NCBI GenBank assembly: GCA_020718525.1
Contig: DYRX01000025.1
Span: 1-24,316, forward strand
Direction of reading: 5' to 3'
From: Victivallis vadensis
GTDB taxonomy: Bacteria; Verrucomicrobiota; Lentisphaeria; Victivallales; GWF2-50-93
Length of the DNA: 24,316 nt
Below the pieces are notes generated by a model. That model saw only the letters and a program-made list of their open reading frames with translations, searched no databases and was not told the origin of the DNA. Both the position numbers and the translations under genes were made by a program. Positions 7,951-15,860 of the stretch are shown here, piece after piece (the first letter of the stretch is position 1; every line of letters begins with the position of its first letter).

Positions 7951-8403
7951 CTATTCGCTTACAGCTCCGAACGTTACATTCTTGATTCCCGCCATTGCGC
8001 AGGTGTTCATCACGTCAATCACGCGCTGGTGCTTGACCTCGTCCGCCGCGCTGATGGTGACCATCGCCTCATTCTTGGCGGCGGAACACGCGAGCCTGTA
8101 TTTTGCAAGACAGCCTGCCAGTTCAGGCAGTTCATGCTGTTCTTTTTCTGTTCTCGCGGCTCTGTCAAATTCTCTGCCGTTAAGAAAGACTGCGCCGCTT
8201 TCCTGAATTTCTATGATCTGCTCGTCCGGCATGTCAACAGCTTCGGCTTGGGCAAGCATTCCAGGGAGCTTTATTCCAAGATCCCCTTCGGAACGGACGA
8301 GTGTGCAAGTCGAGATGAAGTAGACGAGAAGAAGAAAGACCATGTCAATCAGCGAACTGACGTTGAGATCCGGATTTTCCATTTCTGGCATGTCAAGTTT
8401 CAT
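7951..8403 (-). CDS. exbD: ExbD/TolR-family biopolymer transport protein (second copy)
   Basis: 150 residues: a short cytoplasmic start, one transmembrane helix (about 18-36; SSLIDMVFLLLVYFISTC) with the conserved proton-path Asp at D20, and a periplasmic domain. ExbD works with the ExbB pentamer to turn proton motive force into movement of a TonB-type partner. Its ATG overlaps the stop of the preceding exbD by 4 bases (ATGA), with GGAGG 7 bases before it, so the two copies are translationally coupled. The periplasmic part is longer and more divergent than in the first copy, which suggests an ExbD heterodimer rather than a recent duplication. Confidence 0.9.
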   Translation of the reverse strand: MKLDMPEMENPDLNVSSLIDMVFLLLVYFISTCTLVRSEGDLGIKLPGMLAQAEAVDMPDEQIIEIQESGAVFLNGREFDRAARTEKEQHELPELAGCLAKYRLACSAAKNEAMVTISAADEVKHQRVIDVMNTCAMAGIKNVTFGAVSE

Positions 8404-8834
8404 TGAGCGACCTCCGGAATGGCGTCAGGCGGGATATAGACGCCGAATATGAAATCTGCAACGCCAGCTTCAGCCATCGCCGCCATAACTTTTTTCACCT
8501 CTTTGTGCGGGGAGTCCTTGTCCGCCCTCAGATATACTTTCAAATCCGGGGTTTCCTTGACCTTTGCCATGACGCTTTTTTTAAGAAGTTCAATGTCGGA
8601 AACGGGGGAATTGCCCTCAAGAATGCTTCCGTCTTTGAGTATGTTGACCACCCATCTGTCAGGTCTGTCTTTCGGAATGACAGCCTTGGTCGCCCAAGGA
8701 ATGTCAAGCTTGACATTTGTCTGAGTCGCCATATGGGACGCGCACATGAAGAAGATAAGGAGCAGAAAGACCATGTCAATCATGGGCGCCATCTGCACCG
8801 AGCACTCTTCATTGTCTTTGATCGGCATTTTCAT
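8400..8834 (-). CDS. exbD: ExbD/TolR-family biopolymer transport protein (first copy)
   Basis: 144 residues with one transmembrane helix (about 18-36) carrying the conserved Asp at D20 within QMAPMIDMVFLLLIFFM, and a periplasmic domain with the usual ExbD pattern (LDIPWA..., then VYLRADKDSPHKEVKKVM). GGAGG lies 6 bases before the ATG. It follows exbB by 30 bp and overlaps the second exbD by 4 bases. ExbB plus two different ExbDs is a common arrangement in PVC, Bacteroidota and related bacteria, and does not by itself say whether the motor serves TonB-like or Tol-like work. Confidence 0.92.
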   Translation of the reverse strand: MKMPIKDNEECSVQMAPMIDMVFLLLIFFMCASHMATQTNVKLDIPWATKAVIPKDRPDRWVVNILKDGSILEGNSPVSDIELLKKSVMAKVKETPDLKVYLRADKDSPHKEVKKVMAAMAEAGVADFIFGVYIPPDAIPEVAQ

Positions 8835-8864
8835 CAGATGCCTCCGGATTTTTTCGTCGTGGAA

Positions 8865-9680
8865 TCAGTTTGCGTTGTTGGAGTCGGCTGACTGGGCTGG
8901 AACGCCCCTCTTCGTTGTAAGCACAAGCTGGTGGGTCATGTTGCCCAGCATTCTCGAAAGTCTGGCGACGTTCCCAATATACTGCCCTTTGAGGAAGAAG
9001 TAGAAGAACATTGCGGGAATCGCAACGATCAGCCCGAAAGCAGTTGTAATCATCGCCTCACCAATGTCTTGCGCGAGTTTTTCAGGATCTCCCATTCCGC
9101 CCATACCGATCTTCTGGAAGGCCTTGATCATACCGCTGACGGTTCCGAGCAGTCCTAACATTGGAGCAACCTGCGCCATGATCGAGATGTAGCCGATAGG
9201 CTTTAATCCGTTCTGAGTCTCCTCAATTGAAGCTTCTTCCATCGCCTTTTCCATGTTTGAAATGTCAAGCTCTCCATGGCTTATTCTCTGGAGTCCGGCA
9301 CCAAGAATATTTGTGAGAGGGCAGGGGTTCCCAGCGCAAATATTGATGGCTTCCTCAATATTGAGGTTTTCCAGGGAAGTCTGAACATTTGAATAGAGGT
9401 CGGGGCGAAGCATTTTGCTAGAACTGGCGATCATGAATCCATAGATAGTCAGACCAAACGCGGCAACCGAACAGAGCCCGATCGGATACATTGCCCAGCC
9501 ACCTACGACCCACATGTCCCAAAGAGACGTTCCCATGCCGCTCTTTTTTGGGGGAGCGACTTGTCCGGCTGGCGCAGGTGCACCTGCCGCAGGTGCCTGA
9601 GCATAGAGGCTGGACACATAAACGCTGAACGAGAGAAGCAGCATGACAGCGCAGATGCCAATCAGTCTTTGACGTTTCAT
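8865..9680 (-). CDS. exbB: ExbB/TolQ/MotA-family proton channel protein
   Basis: 271 residues. An N-terminal hydrophobic segment reads as a signal peptide (about 1-28), followed by an Ala/Pro-rich stretch, then three transmembrane helices: about 60-85, 163-188 and 208-231. The family signatures are clear: APMLGLLGTVSGMIKAF (172-188) and GEAMITTAFGLIVAIPAMFF (207-226), including the Thr residues that line the proton path. ExbB pentamers form the motor that ExbD and a TonB-like partner use. The extra signal peptide before the first core helix is common in this family outside Proteobacteria. AAGGAG lies 11 bases before the ATG. It is the first gene of the ExbB-ExbD-ExbD-vWA run and has its own 151-bp upstream gap with a perfect dyad. 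Confidence 0.93.
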   Translation of the reverse strand: MKRQRLIGICAVMLLLSFSVYVSSLYAQAPAAGAPAPAGQVAPPKKSGMGTSLWDMWVVGGWAMYPIGLCSVAAFGLTIYGFMIASSSKMLRPDLYSNVQTSLENLNIEEAINICAGNPCPLTNILGAGLQRISHGELDISNMEKAMEEASIEETQNGLKPIGYISIMAQVAPMLGLLGTVSGMIKAFQKIGMGGMGDPEKLAQDIGEAMITTAFGLIVAIPAMFFYFFLKGQYIGNVARLSRMLGNMTHQLVLTTKRGVPAQSADSNNAN

Positions 9681-9713
9681 TTTTCTTTCAACTCCTTATC
9701 TGATTTAATTTGC

Positions 9714-9729
9714 TTGAATCCTGATTCAA
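9714..9729. promoter_or_regulatory. Perfect dyad upstream of exbB, candidate operator
   Basis: TTGAATC-CT-GATTCAA is a 7+7 inverted repeat with a 2-base spacer, 34 bases before the exbB ATG and about 17 before its ribosome binding site. It sits in the only sizeable gap inside the cluster (9681-9831), so it is well placed to let exbB and the genes after it be controlled apart from the TPR genes. No regulator is encoded in the window. Confidence 0.45.
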
Positions 9730-9831
9730 AAACATAGCTATAAATCTGAGTAAAAACAAGCCTCGAACATTTTCCGAGCCGACACCGACTATCATTGCCA
9801 GGAAAAGAAGCAAAAAATCCCGATCCAGAGA

Positions 9832-11004
9832 TCAGAGCGCCTTTTCAGCCTCTTCCTCCTGCTTTTTCTGCTCCTTCTTTATCTCTTCCTGACGCTTCTC
9901 CTCTTCTAGCGCCTCCTCCTCCTCTATCTTTCGTCTCTCCGTCTCGAGCCTGTCCTGCTCTTCCTTTTCCTTTATGAACTTCTCCACGCTGGCGTTGACA
10001 TCCTCCTCCGAATCGAAAAACACCTTCTCCACGTCAACGGATTCGGGCTTCTTCGTCATGCCCTTTTCCATGATGAATTTCAGCTTTTTGAACGCCTCGT
10101 CTCCCCATTCGGTCTTCTGGAAAAGGCTTGCGGTCTCGTAATAGACATCCCTCGCGCGATATGGATCGAGAATGTCTTCATAGCATTTCCCGCAGAGCAG
10201 AAGTGCGTCCGGGAAGGAATCCAGATCTTTTGTATCAAAGCAGACAGACTTGATTCCGGCATCGAGGGCGTCTTTGACTTTTTTCTGTTCGTAAAGGATT
10301 GATCCCAGCAGCATATAGTAGAGTCCGTAGGACAAATCGCCCATGTCAGGCTCGCCGATTTCCTCGAATCTTTCAGTCGCCTTTTCAAGGTTTCCCAGAT
10401 AGAGGAGGCACTGGACCGCCTTGAGCTGGGCTGTTTTGACGGCAGTGAACCAGTCCGCCTTCTCGACTTGTTTGAATATTTTGTACGCGTTCGTGAATTT
10501 TTTCTCTATCTCCGGGGAGAGCTTTCCTCCGACGGGCGGTGTCTTGAGCAAGTCTTCCCTGGCGCTTTTTACCATGTAGGAGCCAGCCTCGAGCAAATAT
10601 TCCGCCGCGTTGTTGTCATAAAGATCCAGATAGTTGAAAACCGGGAGAAACCCTTTGACAATCAAGGCGGAGGCTTCGTCCCATTTCTTTCTTGCAACCA
10701 GCTCCTGGACTTTGAGCTCGTCGAGATCCACCTTGAAATCAACGCTCTGAACTTCAGAAAGGTTGTACTGAATTTCCTTGGATCTGTCTCTCACAAGAAT
10801 CTTTTTCTCGTTTCTGCCGATGATTTCAACCGGAGTCTTTACTGCATCCACAGTCAAATATGCCTTGATTGGCTGATTTTCCTTGATTGGAGCCGCCGCC
10901 TTTTTGGAGGAAGCGGCTGAAGGTGCCGGCGTATCCGCTGAAAAGAGGAAGAGTCCGCAATGAAGTGCCAATGCAAAAAATATAAATTTCAGTTCTCTTC
11001 GCAT
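9832..11004 (-). CDS. Exported TPR protein with charged C-terminal coiled coil
   Basis: 390 residues: a signal peptide (about 1-22), a short beta-rich stretch (about 45-90; VEIIGRNEKKILVRDRS), helical repeats of TPR type (about 90-315) and a C-terminal region of about 65 residues made almost only of Glu, Lys, Arg and Gln (about 325-390), which should be a single long helix or coiled coil. No enzyme motif is present. It starts 1 base after the stop of the larger TPR gene and shares its transcript. TPR domains hold protein complexes together; I infer a periplasmic scaffold for the downstream ExbBD-vWA machine. An upstream AGGAAG inside the end of the previous gene serves as ribosome binding site. 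Confidence 0.75.
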   Translation of the reverse strand: MRRELKFIFFALALHCGLFLFSADTPAPSAASSKKAAAPIKENQPIKAYLTVDAVKTPVEIIGRNEKKILVRDRSKEIQYNLSEVQSVDFKVDLDELKVQELVARKKWDEASALIVKGFLPVFNYLDLYDNNAAEYLLEAGSYMVKSAREDLLKTPPVGGKLSPEIEKKFTNAYKIFKQVEKADWFTAVKTAQLKAVQCLLYLGNLEKATERFEEIGEPDMGDLSYGLYYMLLGSILYEQKKVKDALDAGIKSVCFDTKDLDSFPDALLLCGKCYEDILDPYRARDVYYETASLFQKTEWGDEAFKKLKFIMEKGMTKKPESVDVEKVFFDSEEDVNASVEKFIKEKEEQDRLETERRKIEEEEALEEEKRQEEIKKEQKKQEEEAEKAL

Positions 11005-11005
11005 A

Positions 11006-13867
11006 TCAGATTCGCTTCCTGAGAGTTTCGAGTTCCTTCACAGCTTCCTTGGTCTCCGGCATGTCCCCGAGCTCCGGATTCTTTAGCATGTCTTCGAGAG
11101 TCTCGGTCGCCTCTTTATACATCCGCATTTTTTTGAGCGATTCCGCCCTGAGGAGGTAAGCCTTCGCCGCCCAGTTCTTGTAGTGGGAATACATGAGATA
11201 TATTCTTTCAAGGTATGCGCATGCCTTGTCGAGCTTGTTCAGACCAATCATCGCTTTCGCGCGACCGTAGAGTGCTTCAGGCCAAATCTTCCCTTTCCAC
11301 TCCTTGACCGCTAAAATCGCCTTGTATGCCTCGTCGGCCTTGTCGTATTTCTTCTGATCCAAATACATGTCGCCGAGAAGACAGAGCGCCATGGCGGCCT
11401 CTCCGCTTGTAGCGAAGACTTCCCTTATCACGTTGAGATGCTTTTCCGCGTTTTCATAGTCTTTGTTCAGAATTGCCTCCTGGGCAAGAAACATTCTAGC
11501 ATCCAAGGCATAGTCGGTCTCGGTGAAGGCCTTGATCATCTCGTCCGCCGCCTTTCTGGCAAGTTCCTTGTTGCCAAGCTTGCCGGCTTCGTCAATGATC
11601 AACTGCAGAACCGCGGGCCCCGCATTGGGCAGATTTTCTTCGGAAAGAATCTCCGCCAAAACTTTTTTTCTTTCTTCGTCCTCGACTCCGGGCTCGTAGA
11701 GCAGTGCGCGCTGGAGCCTGAGCGAAAGAACCTTGCGGCCGTCCTGCCTAGCCTTTTTCATTGCCGTCTTGAGATCGAGCCAAGCCTGATCCCCTATGTT
11801 TTTCGGCGCCGCCTTAGCTTTGCCAATCCATTCCTCAAGAATAAGATCAATGCCAAGCGCCTTTCTGTCGTCTCCATATCTGTCAAGGGCTTCTTTGAAG
11901 TATTGCAGAGCACCTGCCTGCTCGCCCTTCTGCCAGTATGCCTGTCCGATATAGAAGATTGCCTGCGGAATATTGGATCCCTCCATATTTCTGGCGATGT
12001 ATTCCTGAAAATGGCCAATGGTTCCGTCATAGTCCTTGATGTCGTTGAACAGCATTTCGCCGCAACGGAACATGCAGTAGTTGTATAGCTCGATGTTGAT
12101 TTCATGATTTTGAACTTCCTTGTAAAGCTCGACGGACCGTTTCAAATCCCCGTCCACTCCGGCAATGTCCGCAAGCATCATGTATGCTTCGCCTGTAAGC
12201 TTGCTCTTCGGATATGCGGCGACGAAATCCTTGAGAAGCGGTTCCGCCTCCTTGTATTTGCTCAGACCATAGTCGCATGTCGCCCTTCTGAAAGAGGCAT
12301 CCTCTTTGTAGTTGGTTTCCGCGAACTGCTGGAGCAGATGATCAAACTCCATCGAGGCTTCTTCGTATTTTTTGTCGAAAAGCAGAGACATTCCGAGCCA
12401 GTATATGGAGTCTTCCTCTCTGGGATTGCCCGGATGCTCCTTGTTCATCTTTGAGAGCCATTTCACAGACTCCTCGAACTTCTCCTCCATGAAGTTAGCA
12501 TATCCGAGAAGAAACATGCACTCCGCGGCATCTTCATGCTTCGGACTTATTTCAAGAGTCTTTGTAAAATGTCTAATCACCTCCGGCCAGTCCTGAAGCT
12601 TTGCGTATAGCTGTCCCATTACCAGCGTCAGAGGATCAAAATATTCACCTGATGGATATTTTTTCATGTAGTCCTCGCCGATCTCGAAGGCGCGCTTCCA
12701 CTCCTGTATTGGCAGACAGCATCTGAACGCGAAATAAAGACACTCCTCCGCCTGATCCTTCTTGAGCGTTTCATGCAGGTAGAGGTAGATTTCGCGTGCT
12801 TCGCGGTATCTCCTTGTCTCCATGTAGGAGCGCGCTATCCTGTATGTCAGCTCGTTGTCGTAGTTGTCTATGGACTCCAGCGCCTTGATTTCCGCCTCTG
12901 TCTCCCCTATCCTTTCCTGAATATGCATAAGTTCGCGCAAGTTGGCCGTCCCTTTTGTGCGCTCGGATTTCTTCTGCAGTTTCGCCAGGAATTTCTCCGC
13001 ATTCACGATAAGAAGATCATGCTGAAACACAAGTCTGTATATCCAGAGGGAATCTCTGAACATCTCCTCAGCGAAAAGCCTGTCACCGCACTCCAGCGCG
13101 GCAATGTTGAACGCCGCGCTTCTCGAGGCAAATGAATTAGCTCCAAGCAGATACGGAATCATGACGTAGATGTCGTTGATCCTGTTCTCCTTAAGATACG
13201 CAACCGCACAAAGGGTCGCCGCCCAGTTCCTTCTGGAGGAGTCGGGAGCACGCCTGTAGATCTCCTGGAGAAGCGGAATTGCAATAGCCCATTCATCCTT
13301 CGCAAGATGGCATCTGGCAAGCGAGCACATCACGTCAATTCTCAGAGCGAGCGTCAAGGTCCTGTCGAATTTTTTCAGTATGGAGTTGTATTCCTTGATA
13401 GCCTTGTCGTGGTTGTTCAGAAACCGGTAGCCGTCCGCGATATAGACGCTCGCCTCGGTTACATTGAAGCCCTTCGGATATTTTTTTATGTAGTTTGTGA
13501 AGGCCTTCTCAGACTCGTTGAAGGATCCTGTGAAGAAATGGCAGACGCCAAGCTTGTAGTAGATTGCCTCCATTGACTGGACAATGTCCTTCTTCTTGCT
13601 TTCCCCAAGTATGGAAATGAGCTCTTCCAACGCCTGAATAGCCTCGCTGAAAGCTCCCTGCGAGAGGAGCGCATTTGCGCGGGCGCGCAGTTCGCGGGCG
13701 GACATGGTCTGAGCTGGAGCGTCGTTCTTCTGCGAAAAAAGGGCGGAGCTTGAAAACAAGGTCAGGAAAACAAGAAGCGCAAGCTTGAGGGATGGGCTCC
13801 CGAGGAGCGAAGATCTGCTTCGCCCGGAGGCAAGATAAAAAATCACATGGCGAGCCGCATAAAGCAT
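11006..13867 (-). CDS. Large exported TPR-repeat protein
   Basis: 953 residues made almost wholly of tetratricopeptide repeats from about residue 60 to the end, with typical phrases such as AIYYKLGVCHFFTGSFNESE, EEDSIYWLGMSLLFDKKYEE and EALYGRAKAMIGLNKLDKAC. The hydrophobic stretch at about 28-46 (LALLVFLTLFSSSALFSQ) reads as a signal peptide with a long basic start; the true start may lie downstream of the ATG used here, which has no Shine-Dalgarno, but I see no better ATG. The style is close to YbgF/BamD-like envelope TPR proteins though much longer. It heads the cluster behind a good promoter and probably acts as a periplasmic or outer-membrane scaffold. No enzymatic role is visible. Confidence 0.8.
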   Translation of the reverse strand: MLYAARHVIFYLASGRSRSSLLGSPSLKLALLVFLTLFSSSALFSQKNDAPAQTMSARELRARANALLSQGAFSEAIQALEELISILGESKKKDIVQSMEAIYYKLGVCHFFTGSFNESEKAFTNYIKKYPKGFNVTEASVYIADGYRFLNNHDKAIKEYNSILKKFDRTLTLALRIDVMCSLARCHLAKDEWAIAIPLLQEIYRRAPDSSRRNWAATLCAVAYLKENRINDIYVMIPYLLGANSFASRSAAFNIAALECGDRLFAEEMFRDSLWIYRLVFQHDLLIVNAEKFLAKLQKKSERTKGTANLRELMHIQERIGETEAEIKALESIDNYDNELTYRIARSYMETRRYREAREIYLYLHETLKKDQAEECLYFAFRCCLPIQEWKRAFEIGEDYMKKYPSGEYFDPLTLVMGQLYAKLQDWPEVIRHFTKTLEISPKHEDAAECMFLLGYANFMEEKFEESVKWLSKMNKEHPGNPREEDSIYWLGMSLLFDKKYEEASMEFDHLLQQFAETNYKEDASFRRATCDYGLSKYKEAEPLLKDFVAAYPKSKLTGEAYMMLADIAGVDGDLKRSVELYKEVQNHEINIELYNYCMFRCGEMLFNDIKDYDGTIGHFQEYIARNMEGSNIPQAIFYIGQAYWQKGEQAGALQYFKEALDRYGDDRKALGIDLILEEWIGKAKAAPKNIGDQAWLDLKTAMKKARQDGRKVLSLRLQRALLYEPGVEDEERKKVLAEILSEENLPNAGPAVLQLIIDEAGKLGNKELARKAADEMIKAFTETDYALDARMFLAQEAILNKDYENAEKHLNVIREVFATSGEAAMALCLLGDMYLDQKKYDKADEAYKAILAVKEWKGKIWPEALYGRAKAMIGLNKLDKACAYLERIYLMYSHYKNWAAKAYLLRAESLKKMRMYKEATETLEDMLKNPELGDMPETKEAVKELETLRKRI

Positions 13868-13917
13868 TTTATACCATGATTAAATTTCCACGACACAAGG
13901 CAATTCAAAGACCTTGA

Positions 13918-13945
13918 TTTATAACACAGTCCTAGAAAAAGTCAA
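13918..13945 (-). promoter_or_regulatory. Sigma70-like promoter for the TPR/ExbBD cluster
   Basis: On the minus strand TTGACT (13945-13940) and TATAAA (13923-13918) are separated by 16 bases. They match the -35 and -10 consensus at five of six positions each. Transcription would start near 13911, about 44 bases before the ATG at 13867. It lies in the 163-bp gap after the asparagine-synthase-like gene, so the TPR/ExbBD cluster can be transcribed on its own. Confidence 0.6.
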
Positions 13946-14030
13946 ACAATCTTTGCTCAAAGACAGTATTTTTTTCAACTTATTCGCAAGTAAGCAGTTC
14001 TTTGCTGGAGTAACTGTTGTCTTGACTGCT

Positions 14031-15860
14031 TCAGTTTTTTAGGAATGTTCCTATCGAGACCAAGGTTTGCACCAGGTCTCCGCTCACACCCGGAACTTTT
14101 TCGGAGTTGAGCCAGGCTGGAACTGATTTTCTGATCTTTCCGCAATCCAAAAAGGACAGTGTCTCGAAGACGCCGGACTGGACAAGCTCCAGCGCGGCAG
14201 TCTTCAGACTTTTCTGATTTTTCAGGGCGAATTCACGGGATGGCCAAGTCCTTTCGCGCCATTCCTCCTTGTCTTCGGACATTGTCAGCCTGCGTTTTGC
14301 CGCCTTTGCAATCTGGTACAATGTTTGGATTTCCGCCGAAGCGGTCACTGGCAATCCCGTGTTCGCGCTCCAGATTCCTGCGAGCTTTCTGCTCAGGATT
14401 TTAAGCGCCGCCTTTTCTATTGCACCGTTGAACCTCTGCTCCGCAGGAAGAGACAGGTATAGATCGAAGATGCGATTGAAGAATGAGATTGAACGGTGCT
14501 CGGCAAAGCTGGATATAGCGAGAACGTTCGGATAGCTGTAATGCCTGCTTATGAAGTGAAAAGTCAGAAATTCCCAGAGGTCTTGCTTGTCCAGAGTCAG
14601 CTCGCGCCCTCTACGTAGCACCTCGTCCACGCTGTATCTCTGAAATTCGGCGAGAGATTCGCGCCTATCCTGGCGGACAAAGGAATAAATGTCGGCGTCC
14701 TTGATCCGGTAGGACGCATTGTGGATGAAGCAGGATGCAAGATCATCCGGCAATTCGATCATCTTTCTCAAGTAAAGGACATGGTTTCCGACTTTCACGT
14801 TTCTTCCTGGGATGTACATTCCCTGAAACATGAAGTCGAATCCGTAGCCGCTGAAACAAATGTCGGCTCCCCCGCGCACGGCGCCGTCAAAGCCCAGAAA
14901 TATCGCGTGATCATAGTTGAAAAGTCCGCCGCAGAGACGGACGGCATTTGTCCTTATGAGACCGTACTGTTCTTGATCCAGCTCCAGAAAGGCATGCCGC
15001 GCTCCCCGCGCCTCAGCAATCTTCTTTGCTGTGCGAACTTCGCGGTTTTCCGATATTCCGACTGTGAAGCATAGCGGCAGACGAGCGTCTGGAAACGCCG
15101 CAAGCACCATCCTTGAATCCATTCCTCCGCTGAGAAAATGCCCGAGCTTGGCGTCACCACCTGATTTTATTCCTGCTGAAAGCCGTGTAATCTCAGCAAG
15201 TTTGGCGGCATTCTCGTCAAGCTTGTCACCATTCTTCGTGTAATCCCTGTTCCAATAACGGGACTGTCTTATCGCTCCATTTCTGAGTTCGAAAATGTTC
15301 GCGTCCGGCAGAAAATAGGCACCGTTTGCGAGCGTTTTCACGCCGAGCAGGCGCTGAAACCAGAAAAACTCGAAAAACGCTTCATTGTTCACCTGGAGAC
15401 GGCCAATTTTCTTAAGGAAATTCCATATGTCGAGAAAAAAGAGGCTTGCTGTGAAATCCTTGCCGGCCTGAAAATAAAAACACGGAATCGAGTTGAATCT
15501 GTCGTTCATAAGCTTTAGACTTCCATCGCGCAGATCAAATCGCACTACAAGAAATTCTCCGTCCAAAGAAAGTGCATTCTCTGCGCTGGTTCCAGCTTCG
15601 GAAAGAAAAAGCCTGGCGGCTGAATCTCTGTCAACGGCACCCTCCACTATCGGCGATCCAAAAACAATGACAAGCAGTCCTGGCGTTTTTACAACAAGAG
15701 GCGGAGGATTGACTGAAGTCCACGACATTTGAAACGCAAAGCCGTTTTCCGAATTGAATTTTACGCTTTCTCCAAATTCCGCAGGCAGTGCAGATCCTGG
15801 CGCCCTCAAACTCATGAGGAGGCTCGGAATTTTGAAAACAGGCTCGAAATTGTATTTCAT
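14031..15860 (-). CDS. Asparagine-synthase-like amidotransferase without glutaminase cysteine
   Basis: 609 residues with the two-part plan of AsnB: an N-terminal Ntn-hydrolase-like half (the phrase LDGEFLVVRFDLRDGSLKL at 99-117 matches the family) and a C-terminal ATP-pyrophosphatase half with the P-loop LSGGMDSR at 243-250. The protein begins MKYN, not Met-Cys, so the catalytic Cys2 for glutamine hydrolysis is missing, and the N-terminal half is divergent. It probably adenylates a carboxylate and uses ammonia from elsewhere, or has another ligase role. It overlaps the heptosyltransferase by 4 bases (ATGA), which points to a surface-glycan substrate, as with asparagine-synthase-like enzymes in O-antigen loci. 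Ordinary asparagine biosynthesis is unlikely. Substrate unknown. Confidence 0.8.
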   Translation of the reverse strand: MKYNFEPVFKIPSLLMSLRAPGSALPAEFGESVKFNSENGFAFQMSWTSVNPPPLVVKTPGLLVIVFGSPIVEGAVDRDSAARLFLSEAGTSAENALSLDGEFLVVRFDLRDGSLKLMNDRFNSIPCFYFQAGKDFTASLFFLDIWNFLKKIGRLQVNNEAFFEFFWFQRLLGVKTLANGAYFLPDANIFELRNGAIRQSRYWNRDYTKNGDKLDENAAKLAEITRLSAGIKSGGDAKLGHFLSGGMDSRMVLAAFPDARLPLCFTVGISENREVRTAKKIAEARGARHAFLELDQEQYGLIRTNAVRLCGGLFNYDHAIFLGFDGAVRGGADICFSGYGFDFMFQGMYIPGRNVKVGNHVLYLRKMIELPDDLASCFIHNASYRIKDADIYSFVRQDRRESLAEFQRYSVDEVLRRGRELTLDKQDLWEFLTFHFISRHYSYPNVLAISSFAEHRSISFFNRIFDLYLSLPAEQRFNGAIEKAALKILSRKLAGIWSANTGLPVTASAEIQTLYQIAKAAKRRLTMSEDKEEWRERTWPSREFALKNQKSLKTAALELVQSGVFETLSFLDCGKIRKSVPAWLNSEKVPGVSGDLVQTLVSIGTFLKN

